From contig CM075184.1 of the NCBI GenBank assembly GCA_037577475.1, forward strand, positions 203,501-267,500: 64,000 bases of DNA, read 5' to 3'. Positions within the stretch are counted from its first letter, which is position 1, and each line of letters begins with the position of its first letter. A program made the position numbers and the translations under genes. Of the stretch, positions 33,801-48,205 are shown one piece after another. The notes beneath the pieces were generated by a model that was not told the origin of the DNA, did no database searches, and was given only the letters and a program-made list of their open reading frames with translations. The stretch comes from Chaunax sp. Z400. Its lineage: Eukaryota; Chordata; Actinopteri; Lophiiformes; Chaunacidae.

Positions 33801-34194
33801 AATATAGGACCTGGGTTACATATGTATTCCATGTGTAGATAAGGGTAATAGTGATTTAAAAAACAACTAAAACAGGGTCCATGATGAATTTAGCAGCCAT
33901 CTTCACACATTACAGCAGCTGATATTAAAGAAAACAAAAAGACTATAATAAGAAAAATGTATTTATATAGAAAAAAAGAAACCAAACTATGATTTTTGAC
34001 TGCTGTGCTGGTAAATTTAAAAAGGAGCTGTAGCTTTTTTTTATGTGCTAACAAATTACTCCAGACTGTCAGAAATAAAGGTGTAGCAGATTAAAAAAAG
34101 GCTCATCCAGACATTTTTCCTTCAACATAAAAAAGAATGTTTTGTATTTGCTGTGGAAATGGTTGTGTTAAAACTGATGTCACAACTCCTTTAA

Positions 34195-37100
34195 TATATT
34201 ATTATTAACCTTTATTTAGACAGGGAAATCCATTGAGACTGGAGTCTCATTTTCAACGAAGCCCTGGTTACATACAATAATTTAAAACATGATACAATTA
34301 AACACAATTCAAAAGCAAAACAAAAACAATAGAACAAGAGGAAAAGTAATAAAAAACATCTGCCTTAAATGGTGCCATGGTTATGAACAATAATCTAATC
34401 TAAAACAATTAAGAGACAACAAAACAGGGGGAAAGCAATGAGACATGACATTAATAGCAGCAAATCAATCAATAAAATAATTTCAAGATAAAACATTTGC
34501 AATCCTCTACGTCCAATTCATATAATAAATCTTTAAAAATGGTCAAGGAGATGATTGTCTTTAATTTAGCAGCCTCTTGGAACTTATTCCAGGCTCTAGC
34601 CACACAATCGCTAAAAGCAGTTTTTCCTTGTTCAGTTCTAACGGTTGGCACTTCGAGGAGTAACCAATCCTGAGATCTTGTTTGGTGGGCATTAGAGCGC
34701 CATGAAATTAGTGATGCCAGATAGCTGGGTACCTTCTGTAATATAGCTTTATAAGCATAAATAAGCAGGTGCTGCCTACTCCTTGTGGAGAGTGATGACC
34801 AACCTACAGCCTGGTAAAGATCACAGTGATGCATTCTAAAATGATAACCAGTAATGAAACGAAGTGCTGAATGATAAACAGTATCGAGTGCTTTCAATGT
34901 GGTAGAGGTAGCATGCATATAAAAAATGTCACCATAATCAAGTACAGGCAGGAAAGTGGACTGTACTAACCGCCTTCTAGCTTCAGCTGAGAAGCAGGAT
35001 CTATTTCTAAAGAAGAACCCAAGATTCATCCTTAGCTTTTTAACTAGCTCATCAACATGATTTTTTAAAGAGAGCTTTTCATCAATAACAATACTAAGGT
35101 ACTTGTAGGAGGACACTTTTTAAACTTTTAAACCATTTAGAGTACAAATATTTAAATCAGTTCCCTCCAGGGAGCGGGATCTAGAAAATATCATATATTT
35201 TGTTTTTGTTCCACTTAAAACATGTTTAAGATCAAGGAGTGCGTGCTGGATTGACCCAAAAGCAGGATGCAGGATAGATAATGCTCTCCTCAATGTAGAA
35301 GCAGATGAATATAACACAGTGTCGTCAGCATAAAAATGCACCTTACAGCCATTGTCAAATGACGCAATGTTATTAATATACAGTGAGAAGAGTAAGGGGC
35401 CTAAATTTGAACCCTGTGGTACTCCTTTAGTGACCTTCAGAATGTTCAAATGAGTAGAATCTGCAACAATACGTTGAGTTCTATCTGCAAGATAGTTTGT
35501 GAACCATTGGTGGGCATTCTGGTTATGCCAGCTGCAGCTAGTCTATCTAATAAAACTGAGTGGTCGACTGTATCAAAGGCTTTAGACAGGTCGATGAATA
35601 AAGCAGCACAGTGGTGTCCATTGTCAAGAGTACATATGATGTCATTGAGAACTAGAGAAGCAGCTGAAATGGTGCTATGACCTGATCTGAAACCAGACTG
35701 AAAGGTATTTAAAATGCAATTTGTCTGTAGGAATGAATTTAATTGACGATTTACAAAAGATTCTAGAGTTTTGGCTAAACAGGAAAGCTTGGATATTGGA
35801 CGGTAATTATTTAAATCTTTACGATCTCTTCCCTTGTGAAGTGGGAGCACGTAAGCAGTTTTCCAGATAGGAAACAATTCCTGTTCTAAGAGACAGATTA
35901 AAAATATATGAAACAGGTCCAGCTATGACTGAGGCAGCTGTCCTCAAAAGACTGGGGTCAAGCTGGTCGGCACCAATCGACTTTTTTGAGTCTATCCTAA
36001 AAAGAGCATCACCAACTTCCGATTCAGATAGTGGACTAAATGAGAAAGTACTCCTAGGATTCCCAGAGAGCTCTTTTCCTGATTGACAGATGTCTGGTTG
36101 ATAATGTTGTCCTGAGATGGCAGTATTTTTCAGATTGATTTTATCAAATAAATGTCGTGTGTTAATAAAATGAGAATTAAAAACATTACAAATTTCTGCT
36201 TTGTCATTTACGGGACCGTTGTCAGACGGTAATTGGAGAGGAAGTGGAGGGGTGGAATTATTCTTCATTGATTTAATTGTATTCCAGAATTTAATTGGAT
36301 TACCGGCACTCAGTTGTAAGGAATTAAGATAATATGAGGATTTAGCTTTACTGATCATAGGAGTGCATCTGTTTCGCAACTGCCTAAACAGAGTCCAATC
36401 TGACGCATCCTCAGTGTTTCTAGCCTTTGCCCATGCAGAGTTTCTCTTTGTGTTATTTCTGATAGCTCGTGTGAGAACCAGGCAGTATATCTGTCCTTAA
36501 TACGTAGTTTCCTGTAAGGAGCATGTTTGTCAGCCACAGAAATAGGTGAAGGCTAGGTGTGGGTCTGGTATAAGAGTCACTCTATCTAAATTACATGTAT
36601 TCAGATCATGTAGGAACCCCTGAGTGTCAAAGTGCCTGAAATTCCTTTTAGTTAAAATGCGTGTCTTTGTTCTACATACTTTCACATTCCTAATGCAAGC
36701 AATTGGGCAGTGATCACTGAAATCTTGGGGAAAAACTCCACTGGCTGGATATCTCTGAGGCATATTGATGTGAATGATGTCTATCAGGGAGGATTTGGAG
36801 CTGCATTTCACATTAGGACGTGTTGGCTTGGTTATTAATTGTGTTAGGTTTAAATTTGTGCACAAATCTTTGAGGTCGTTTTTTCCCAGTCAACGTTTAA
36901 ATCACCCATGATTAGCAATTCTGTAGCTGTATATGGAGAGAAAATGTCAAAAAGATTATCAATTGCTTGGGGGAGAGCTGAAGGGGGTCTATATGTCCCA
37001 ATCAGTGTCAATGATGTTTTTCCCCCAAGATTTACTGACAAAGCCAGACATTCAAACTCTTTTGGAACAGATGATGAGATGAGTACTGTTACAGGGAAAC

Positions 37101-37306
37101 ATGTTTTAACAAAGATAGCTACACCACCACCTTTCCCTTTTCTGTCTGCTCTAAAAAGGTTAAAACCAACAATATTAACAGCAGAGTCAGGGACAGTATT
37201 TTTCAACCAAGACTCAGAGATGATTAAAATATCTGGGTCTGTCTGTTGGATCAAAATATTAATATAGTCCCGTTTAGAGACCAAACTTCTTGCATTTATG
37301 TGGAGC
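34195..37306 (-). mobile_element. Decayed LINE, copy 2
   Basis: Base-for-base counterpart of the element at 3369-6480, with the same breaks in endonuclease (37284-36530) and reverse transcriptase (36379-34469). The shared lesions show that the LINE was dead before the duplication. Confidence 0.9.
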
Positions 37307-38410
37307 AGCCCAAGTCCTTTTGTATATATGAGCTATTTATACATCATGGTGGTGCTAGAGGCCATGTCAGCAGTAAAGTTAGAAGACATCTTCCTCTTGG
37401 TGCCATGATCTGACAGTCCATCTAATAATTAGTAATAATGTAGTAAAGCATTCGCTCCAGTAGAGCTTCTCCCAGTAAAAGACTGGGCGACTCCCACTGA
37501 CCAGCAGTGGAGGACCGTATTGGGCAGCTCTCTGTGTGAAGCCTTTTATTCTGGATAAATACAGACTTATAAATGCAGGTATTAAAATGACTGTTTAAAA
37601 ACAGCCATATGTTCAGTGTAGTTTAGTTTATTAAGTTTATTTACATCAGGGACCATGTACAAATACATTAGTCTCAAGTAAGAGAGACGATGCTTTGCAG
37701 CAGATTTAGCTACTAGCTAATTTCCTTCACATGTTGCTCCTGTAATAACAGTCCTACTCTACAACCCTTAGATCGAAGGAGCTGATTTGATTTGTTCTGA
37801 ACTTTATATCAAATCTCCTGTTTTCCTCCTAACTTCACTTCATCAAAACATTTAAGTTACTTCTCAATGCAACACACAATAATATAAACACCAAAAGAAA
37901 AAGGGAATTAGTCTGAAGTCAGTGCTGGTCAAGTTACAACAGTTTCAAAACAGCTGATAAAAGTTAGATTGATCCTTTTCAAATTAAGACAAAGGAGTGA
38001 TGTAACTAGAGTACATTTCATACAATCTGACTGTATGTTTCCACTATGTTTGTGTTGTTCTGTACCCATAAGGACATGTTAGCTACTACCAGCTTCTACT
38101 TGTTGTTTAGCTCTGTTGTTATACTTGCATGCAACACTGTTGATCCACATGATTAATGCTTATATATCTATATGCTTACCATTACGTGAGAATGAAACGC
38201 CGAGTTAGTACGACTTCAATTACCACTCCTATGGTACAGCATCAATACTTTGGTTTCCATCGTTGTCTGTTTAAAGTAAGACCCTGGAAGGGATCACAGA
38301 GCAGTAAACACATTAATCAGATGGCTCTATATAATGGAGAGCTATGGTTAGGGGAGAAAAGGTTTGACATGAGAAGAAGTGAGAAGATTATTATACATTA
38401 CTACAAGAAA

Positions 38411-39641
38411 CTAAAGGTTTATACTAAAGGTTTATACTAAAGGTTTATACTAAAGGTTTTTACTAAAGGTTTATACTAAAGGTTTACACTAAAGGTTTGA
38501 CTAAAGGTTTATACTAAAGGTTTAACTAAAGGTTTAACTAAAGGTTTATACTAAAGGTTTATACTAAAGGTTTATACTAAAGGTTTATACTAAAGGTTTA
38601 ACTAAAGGTTTATACTAAAGGTTTAACTAAAGGTTTATACTAAAGGTTTAACTAAAGGTTTATACTAAAGGTTTATACTAAAGGTTTAACTAAAGGTTTA
38701 TACTAAAGGTTTATACTAAAGGTTTATACTAAAGGTTTAACTAAAGGTTTATACTAAAGGTTTAACTAAAGGTTTATACTAAAGGTTTATACTAAAGGTT
38801 TAACTAAAGGTTTAACTAAAGGTTTATACTAAAGGTTTATACTAAAGGTTTATACTAAAGGTTTAACTAAAGGTTTATACTAAAGGTTTATAATAAAGGT
38901 TTATACTAAAGGTTTATACTAAAGGTTTATACTAAAGGTTTAACTAAAGGTTTATACTAAAGGTTTAACTAAAGGTTTATACTAAAGGTTTATACTAAAG
39001 GTTTAACTAAAGGTTTAATTAAAGGTTTATACTAAAGGTTTATACTAAAGGTTTATACTAAAGGTTTAACTAAAGGTTTATACTAAAGGTTTATAATAAA
39101 GGTTTATACTAAAGGTTTATACTAAAGGTTTATACTAAAGGTTTATAATAAAGGTTTATACTAAAGGTTTATACTAAAGGTTTATACTAAAGGTTTATAA
39201 TAAAGGTTTATACTAAAGGTTTATACTAAAGGTTTGACTAAAGGTTTATACTAAAGGTTTATACTAAAGGTTTAACTAAAGGTTTATACTAAAGGTTTAT
39301 ACTAAAGGTTTATACTAAAGGTTTATTACTAAAGGTTTATTACTAAAGGTTTATAGTAAAGGTTTAACTAAAGGTTTAACTAAAGGTTTAACTAAAGGTT
39401 TGACTAAAGGTTTATACTAAATGTTTATACTAAAGGTTTATACTAAAGGTTCAACTAAAGGTTTATACTAAAGGTTTATACTAAAGGTTTATACTAAAGG
39501 TTTAACTAAAGGTTTATACTAAAGGTTTAACTAAAGGTTTATACTAAAGGTTTAACTAAAGGTTTATACTAAAGGTTTAACTAAAGGTTTATACTAAAGG
39601 TTTATACTAAAGGTTTATACTAAAGGTTTATACTAAAGGTT
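38411..39641 (+). repeat. 12/13-bp minisatellite, copy 2
   Basis: Counterpart of 7585-8815 with the same unit order. One visible difference is a TATAAT unit near 8231 in copy 1 that is TATACT here. Confidence 0.95.
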
Positions 39642-42059
39642 TGTTGAGCCGCATTTTGTAATAACGGTGCATTTTGTAATAAACGTCCAAAATGTAATAA
39701 CTTTTTCATTTCATTTTGTAATAAAGCCGCATTTTGTAATAAACTGCCGCATTTTGTAATAAACTGCCCCAACGCATTTTGTAATAAATTTTGCCACATT
39801 ATGTAATAAGTTATTACATTTTGAGAAGATTATTACAAAATGCACTTGCAACTTTTTTATTCTCTAGAAAATGTAATAACATGGTGCATTACGTAATAAC
39901 AATTCTAAAGCATTGTTTATTTGTTTGTTAATTGTATTTTATTTTACTTTAAAGTATTTGTAAAAGTTAGGTAATGAGATGCGAAAAAAAATTGGTAATG
40001 AGATGCGAATTTTTAAAAAAAAAAGAAATGATTAAAAAAAATTGGTAATGAGATGCGAAAAAAAAATCGGTAATGAGATGCGGGGGGAAAATGGTAATGA
40101 GATGCGAAAAAAATTGGTAATGAGATGCGGGGGAAAAATAAAATAATAATTGTTAATGAGATGCGAAAAATAAAATTGGTAATGAGATGCGAAAAAAAAA
40201 ATTGGTAATGAGATGCAAAAAAAACAGGAAAAAAACAAAAAAAATTGGTAATGAGATGCGGGGGGGAAAAAGTAATGAGATGCGAAAAAAAATTGGTAAT
40301 GGGATGCGAGAAGGGAAAAAAAAATTGGTAATGAGATGCGAAAAAATATAATAATAAAAAATAATTGGTAATGAGATGCGGAAGAAAAAAAATTGGTAAT
40401 GAGATGCGAGAAAAAAAATTGGTAATGAGATGCAGAAAAAAAAGGAAAAAAAATTGGTAATGAGATGCGGGGAAAAAAATTGGTAATGAGATGCGGGGAA
40501 AAAATTGGTAATGAGATGCGAGAAAAAAAATTGGTAATGAGATGCAGAAAAAAAAGAAAAAAAAATTGGTGATGAGCTGCGGGAAAAAAAATTGGTAATG
40601 AGATGCGAAAAAAAATTGGTAATGAGATGCGGAATTTAAAAAAAAAATGCTTAAAAAATTGGTAATGAGATGCGGAAAAAAAATTGGTAATGAGATGCGG
40701 GGGGGGAAAATGGTAATGAGATGCTAAAAAAATTTGGTAATGAGATGCAGGGAAAAAAAATAATAATTGGTAATGAGATGCGGAAGAAAAAAATTGGTAA
40801 TGAGCTGCGAGAAAAAAAATTGGTAATGAGATGCAGAAAAAAAAGGAAAAAAAATTGTTAATGAGATGCGGGAAAAAAATTGGTAATGAGATGCGGGGGA
40901 AAAATTGGTAATGAGATCCGGAATTTTTTTTAGAAAAAATGCTTTAAAAAATTGGTAATGAGATGCGGAAAAAAAATTGGTAATGAGATGCGGGGGGAAA
41001 AATGGTAATGAGATGCTAAAAAAATTTGGTAATGAGATGCAGGGGGAAAAAAATAATAATTGGTAATGAGATGCGAAAAATAAAATTGGTAATGAGATGC
41101 GGAAAAAATTTGTTAATGAGATGCGAGAAGGGGAAAAAATTGGTAATGAGATGCGGGGAAAAAAAATGGTAATGAGATGCGGAAGAAAAAAATTGGTAAT
41201 GAGATGCTAAAAAAAATTGGTAATGAGATGCTAAAAAAAAATTTGGTAATGAGATGAAAAACAAAAAACAAAAAAACAATTTACCAATTTTTTTTCTCGC
41301 ATCTCATTACCAATTTTTTTTCTTCCGCATCTCATTACCAATTTTTTTTTTTTTATATTTTTTCGCATCTCATTACCAATTTTTTTTTCCCTTCTCGCAT
41401 CCCATTACCAATTTTTTTTCGCATCTCATTACTTTTTCCCCCCGCATTTCATTACCAATTTTTTTTGTTTTTTTCCTGTTTTTTTTGCATCTCATTACCA
41501 ATTTTTTTTCCGCATCTCATTACTAATTTTATTTTTCGCATCTCATTAACAATTATTATTTTATTTTTCCCCCGCATCTCATTACCAATTTTTTTTGCAT
41601 CTCATTACCATTTTTTCCCCGCATCTCATTACCGATTTTTTTTTCGCATCTCATTACCAATTTTTTTTAATCATTTCTTTTTTTTTTTAAATTCGCATCT
41701 CATTACCAATTTTTTTTCACATCTCATTACCTAACTTTTACAAATACTTTAAAGTAAAATAAAATACAATTAACAAACAAATAAACAATGCTTTAGAATT
41801 GTTATTACGTAATGCACCATGTTATTACATTTTCTAGAGAATAAAAAAGTTGCAAGTGCATTTTGTAATAATCTTCTCAAAATGTAATAACTTATTACAT
41901 AATGTGGCAAAATTTATTACAAAATGCGTTGGGGCAGTTTATTACAAAATGCGGCAGTTTATTACAAAATGCGGCTTTATTACAAAATGAAATGAAAAAG
42001 TTATTACATTTTGGACGTTTATTACAAAATGCACCGTTATTACAAAATGCGGCTCAACA
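39642..42059. mobile_element. Foldback transposon, copy 2
   Basis: Counterpart of 8816-11324, about 91 bp shorter in the A-rich loop array. Right terminus GCGGCTCAACA at 42049-42059 abuts CGCCCCTACTGG, which is an internal point of satellite module A. The satellite therefore continues to the right as if the element (or a duplication end) had entered a pre-existing array just before CGCCC. Confidence 0.85.
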
Positions 42060-45000
42060 CGCCCCTACTGGACATGTCATATCTTGGGAAAGGAAGGTCG
42101 CACAGACTCGGGACAAAGACTGGTGTTCTCAGAGACCACATAAACCGCTAGACCGACGTTGGTCCCGAGTCTCTACGACCTTTAGTTCCCGAGATACAAA
42201 CATTCCAAAAATCACCAAAAATACATGTCATATCTCGGGAACCGTAAGTCGTAGGGCCTCGGTTTACCTGCTGGCGTTCTTGGAGACCCCATAAAACCAT
42301 TGAAAGAGCTTATCCCCGAGTCTCTACGACCTTCCGTTCAAAAGTTACCAACCCGGGTACGGCCCCGATTGAGTTTTTATCCCCTTAACCTAACCTAACC
42401 CTAACCCTAAACCTAACCCTAACCCCTAACCCACACTTGTCCGCTAGTCTCTACGACCTTCCGTTCCCGAGATACAGACATTCAAAATACGCCCCTACTG
42501 GACATGTCATATCTTGGGAAAGGAAGGTCGCACAGACTCGGGAAAGGGACTGGTGTTCTCAGAGACCACATAAACCCCTAGACGGACGTTGGTCCCGAGT
42601 CTCTACGACCTTCCGTTCCCGAGATACAGACATTCAAAATACGCCCCTACTGGACATGTCATATCTCGGGAACGGAAGGTCGTAGAGACTCGGGACCCTG
42701 ATCCGTCGGACATAATTCGTGGTCCCTGAACACGCCAGACTTCTCCCCGAGTCTCTACGACCTTCCGTTCCCGAGATACAAACATTCCAAAAATCACCAA
42801 AAATACATGTCATATCTCGGGAACCGTAAGTCGTAGGGACTCGGTTTACCTGCTGGCGTTCTTGGAGACCCCATAAAACCATTGAAAGACCTTATCCCCG
42901 AGTCTCTACGACCTTCCGTTCAAAAGTTACCAACCCGGGTACGGCCCCGATTGAGTTTTTATCCCCTTAACCTAACCTAACCCTAACCCTAACCCTAACC
43001 CCTAACCCACACTTGTCCGCTAGTCTGTACGACCTTCCGTTCCCGAGATACAGACATTCAAAATACGCCCCTACTGGACATGTCATATCTCGGGAAAGGA
43101 AGGTCGCACAGACTCGGGACAAAGACTGGTGTTCTCAGAGACCACATAAACCCCTAGACGGACGTTGGTCCCGAGTCTCTACGACCTTCCGTTTCCGAGA
43201 TACACACATTCACTATAGGCGAACCAAACCCCATTCACTTCAATGGGAAAATAAACTTGAGTATAACTCGGGAACGGAAGGTCGTAGAGACTCGGGACCC
43301 TGATCCGTCGGACATAATTCGTGGTCCCTGAACACGCCAGACTTCTCCCCGAGTCTCTACGACCTTCCGTTCCCGAGATACAAACATTCCAAAAATCACC
43401 AAAAATACATGTCATATCTCGGGAACCGTAAGTCGTAGAGACTCGGTTTACCTGCTGGCGTTCTTGGAGACTCCATAAAACCATTGAAAGAGCTTATCCC
43501 TGAGTCTCTACGACCTTCCATTCCCGAGATACAGACATTCAAAATACGCCCCTACTGGACATGTCATATCTCGGGAAAGGAAGGTCGCACAGACTCGGGA
43601 CAAAGACTGGTGTTCTCAGAGACCACATAAACCCCTAGACGGACGTTAGTCCCGAGTCTCTACGACCTTCCGTTTCCGAGATACACACATTCACTATAGG
43701 CGAACCAAAGCCCATTCACTTCAATGGGAAAATAAACTTGAGTATAACTCGGGAACGGAAGGTCGTAGAGACTCTGGACCCTGATCCGTCGGACATAATT
43801 CGTGGTCTCTGAACACGCCAGACTTCTCCCCGAGTCTCTACGACCTTCCGTTCCCGAGATACAGACATTCAAAATACGCCCCTACTGGACATGTCATATC
43901 TTGGGAAAGGAAGGTCGCACAGACTCGGGACAAAGACTGGTGTTCTCAGAGACCACATAAACCCCTAGACGGACGTTGGTCCCGAGTCTCTACGACCTTC
44001 CGTTCCCGAGATACAGACATTCAAAATACGCCCCTACTGGACATGTCATATCTCGGGAACCGTAAGTCGTAGGGCCTCGGTTTACCTGCTGGCGTTCTTG
44101 GAGACCCCATAAAACCATTGAAAGAGCTTATCCCCGAGTCTCTACGACCTTCCGTTCAAAAGTTACCAACCCGGGTACGGCCCCGATTGAGTTTTTATCC
44201 CCTTAACCTAACCTAACCCTAACCCTAACCCTAACCCTAACCCCTAACCCACACTTGTCCGCTAGTCTCTACGACCTTCCGTTCCCGAGATACAGACATT
44301 CAAAATACGCCCCTACTGGACATGTCATATCTCGGGAAAGGAAGGTCGCACAGACTCGGGACAAAGACTGGTGTTCTCAGAGACCACATAAACCCCTAGA
44401 CGGACGTTGGTCCCAGGTCTCTACGACCTTCCGTTTCCGAGATACACACATTCACTATAGGCGAACCAAACCCCATTCACTTCAATGGGAAAATAAACTT
44501 GAGTATAACTCGGGAACGGAAGGTCGTAGAGACTCGGGACCCTGATCCGTCTGACATAATTCGTGGTCCCTGAACACGCCAGACTTCTCCCCGAGTCTCT
44601 ACGACCTTCCGTTCCCGAGATACAAACATTCCAAAAATCACCAAAAATACATGTCATATCTCGGGAACCGTAAGTCGTAGAGACTCGGTTTACCTGCTGG
44701 CGTTCTTGGAGACTGCATAAAACCATTGAAAGAGCTTATCCCCGAGTCTCTACGACCTTCCGTTCCCGAGATACAGACATTCAAAATACGCCCCTACTGG
44801 ACATGTCATATCTCGGGAAATGAAGGTCGCACAGACTCGGGACAAAGACTGGTGTTCTCAGAGACCACATAAACCCCTAGACGGACGTTGGTCCCGAGTC
44901 TCTACGACCTTCCGTTTCTGAGATACACACATTCACAATAGGCGAACCAAAGCCCATTCACTTCAATGGGAAAATAAACTTGAGTATAACTCGGGAACGG

Positions 45001-48000
45001 AAGGTCGTAGAGACTCGGGACCCTGATCCGTCGGACATAATTCGTGGTCTCTGAACACGCCAGACTTCTCCCCGTGTCTCTACGACCTTCCGTTCCCGAG
45101 ATACAGACATTCAAAATACGCCCCTACTGGACATGTCATATCTCGGGAAAGGAAGGTCGCACAGACTCGGGACAAAGACTGGTGTTCTCAGAGACCACAT
45201 AAACCCCTAGAAGGACGTTGGTCCCGAGTCTCTACGACCTTCCGTTTCAGAGATACACAAATTCACTATAGGCGAACCAAACCCCATTCACTTCAATGGG
45301 AAAATAAACTTGAGTATAACTCGGGAACGGAAGGTCGTAGAGACTCGGGACCCTGATCGGTCGGACATAATTCGTGGTCCCTGAACACGCCAGACTTCTC
45401 CCCGAGTCTCTACGACCTTCCGTTCCCGAGATACAAACATTCCAAAAATCACCAAAAATACATGTCATATCTCGGGAACCGTAAGTCGTAGAGACTCGGT
45501 TTACCTGCTGGCGTTCTTGGAGACTCCATAAAACCATTGAAAGAGCTTATCCCCGAGTCTCTACGACCTTCCGTTCCCGAGATACAGACATTCAAAATAC
45601 GCCCCTACTGGACATGTCATATCTCGGGAAAGGAAGGTCGCACAGACTCGGGACAAAGACTGGTGTTCTCAGAGACCACATAAACCCCTAGACGGACGTT
45701 GGTCCCGAGTCTCTACGACCTTCCGTTTCCGAGATACACACATTCACTATAGGCGAACCAAAGCCCATTCACTTCAATGGGAAAATAAACTTGAGTATAA
45801 CTCGGGAACGGAAGGTCGTAGAGACTCGGGACCCTGATCCGTCGGACATAATTCGTGGTCTCTGAACACGCCAGACTTCTCCCCGTGTCTCTACGACCTT
45901 CCGTTCCCGAGATACAGACATTCAAAATACGCCCCTACTGGACATGTCATATCTCGGGAAAGGAAGGTCGCACAGACTCGGGACAAAGACTGGTGTTCTC
46001 AGAGACCACATAAACCCCTAGACGGACGTTGGTCCCGAGTCTCTACGACCTTCCGTTTCCGAGATACACACATTCACTATAGGCGAACCAAAGCCCATTC
46101 ACTTCAATGGGAAAATAAACTTGAGTATAACTCGGGAACGGAAGGTCGTAGAGACTCTGGACCCTGATCCGTCGGACATAATTCGTGGTCTCTGAACACG
46201 CCAGACTTCTCCCCGAGTCTCTACGACCTTCCGTTCCCGAGATACAGACATTCAAATTACGCCCCTACTGGACATGTCATATCTCGGGAAAGGAAGGTCG
46301 CACAGACTCGGGAAAAAGACTGGTGTTCTCAGAGACCACATAAACCCCTAGAAGGACGTTGGTCCCGAGTCTCTACGACCTTTCGTTCCCGAGATACAAA
46401 CATTCCAAAAATCACCAAAAATACATGTCATATCTCGGGAACCGTAAGTCGTAGGGACTCGGTTTACCTGCTGGCGTTCTTGGAGACCCCATAAAACCAT
46501 TGAAAGAGCTTATCCCCGAGTCTCTACGACCTTCCGTTCAAAAGTTACCAACCCGGGTACGGCCCCGATTGAGTTTTTATCCCCTTAACCTAACCTAACC
46601 CTAACCCTAACCCTAACCCCTAACCCACACTTGTCCGCTAGTCTCTACGACCTTCCGTTCCCGAGATACAGACATTCAAAATACGCCCCTACTGGACATG
46701 TCATATCTCGGGAAAGGAAGGTCGCACAGACTCGGGACAAAGACTGGTGTTCTCAGAGACCACATAAACCCCTAGACGGACGTTGGTCCCGAGTCTCTAC
46801 GACCTTCCGTTTCCGAGATACACACATTCACTATAGGCGAACCAAACCCCATTCACTTCAATGGGAAAATAAACTTGAGTATAACTCGGGAACGGAAGGT
46901 CGTAGAGACTCGGGACCCTGATCCGTCGGACATAATTCGTGGTCCCTGAACACGCCAGACTTCTCCCCGAGTCTCTACGACCTTCCGTTCCCGAGATACA
47001 AACATTCCAAAAATCACCAAAAATACATGTCATATCTCGGGAACCGTAAGTCGTAGAGACTCGGTTTACCTGCTGGCGTTCTTGGAGACTCCATAAAACC
47101 ATTGAAAGAGCTTATCCCCGAGTCTCTACGACCTTCCGTTCCCGAGATACAGACATTCAAAATACGCCCCTACTGGACATGTCATATCTCGGGAAAGGAA
47201 GGTCGCACAGACTCGGGACAAAGACTGGTGTTCTCAGAGACCACATAAACCCCTAGACGGACGTTGGTCCCGAGTCTCTACGACCTTCCGTTTCCGAGAT
47301 ACACACATTCACTATAGGCGAACCAAAGCCCATTCACTTCAATGGGAAAATAAACTTGAGTATAACTCGGGAACGGAAGGTCGTAGAGACTCTGGACCCT
47401 GATCCGTCGGACATAATTCGTGGTCTCTGAACACGCCAGACTTCTCCCCGAGTCTCTACGACCTTCCGTTCCCGAGATACAGACATTCAAAATACGCCCC
47501 TACTGGACATGTCATATCTCGGGAAAGGAAGGTCGCACAGACTCGGGACAAAGACTGGTGTTCTCAGAGACCACATAAACCCCTAGACGGACGTTGGTCC
47601 CGAGTCTCTACGACCTTCCGTTTCCGAGATACACACATTCACTATAGGCGAACCAAAGCCCATTCACTTCAATGGGAAAATAAACTTGAGTATAACTCGG
47701 GAACGGAAGGTCGTAGAGACTCGGGACCCTGATCCGTCGGACATAATTCGTGGTCTCTGAACACGCCAGACTTCTCCCCGTGTCTCTACGACCTTCCGTT
47801 CCCGAGATACAGACATTCAAAATACGCCCCTACTGGACATGTCATATCTCGGGAAAGGAAGGTCGCACAGACTCGGGAAAAAGACTGGTGTTCTCAGAGA
47901 CCACATAAACCCCTAGAAGGACGTTGGTCCCGAGTCTCTACGACCTTTCGTTCCCGAGATACAAACATTCCAAAAATCACCAAAAATACATGTCATATCT

Positions 48001-48205
48001 CGGGAACCGTAAGTCGTAGGGACTCGGTTTACCTGCTGGCGTTCTTGGAGACCCCATAAAACCATTGAAAGAGCTTATCCCCGAGTCTCTACGACCTTCC
48101 GTTCAAAAGTTACCAACCCGGGTACGGCCCCGATTGAGTTTTTATCCCCTTAACCTAACCTAACCCTAACCCTAACCCTAACCCCTAACCCACACTTGTC
48201 CGCTA

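Larger units (their letters stand above)
30827..42059. repeat. Segmental duplication, copy 2
   Basis: Direct copy of 1-11324 with the same retroposon tail (32165-32230), TGAG run, inverted repeat (33222-33280), LINE, minisatellite and foldback transposon. It ends at the transposon terminus, after which the modular satellite begins, whereas copy 1 continues into the transposase locus. The minisatellite is the same length to within a few bases, which is striking for such an unstable sequence. Confidence 0.95.

Noticed and set aside
42385..42432. A true chromosome end at the CCCTAA block
   Set aside because: Only two to four CCCTAA units per block, internal to a repeating module and followed by more satellite.
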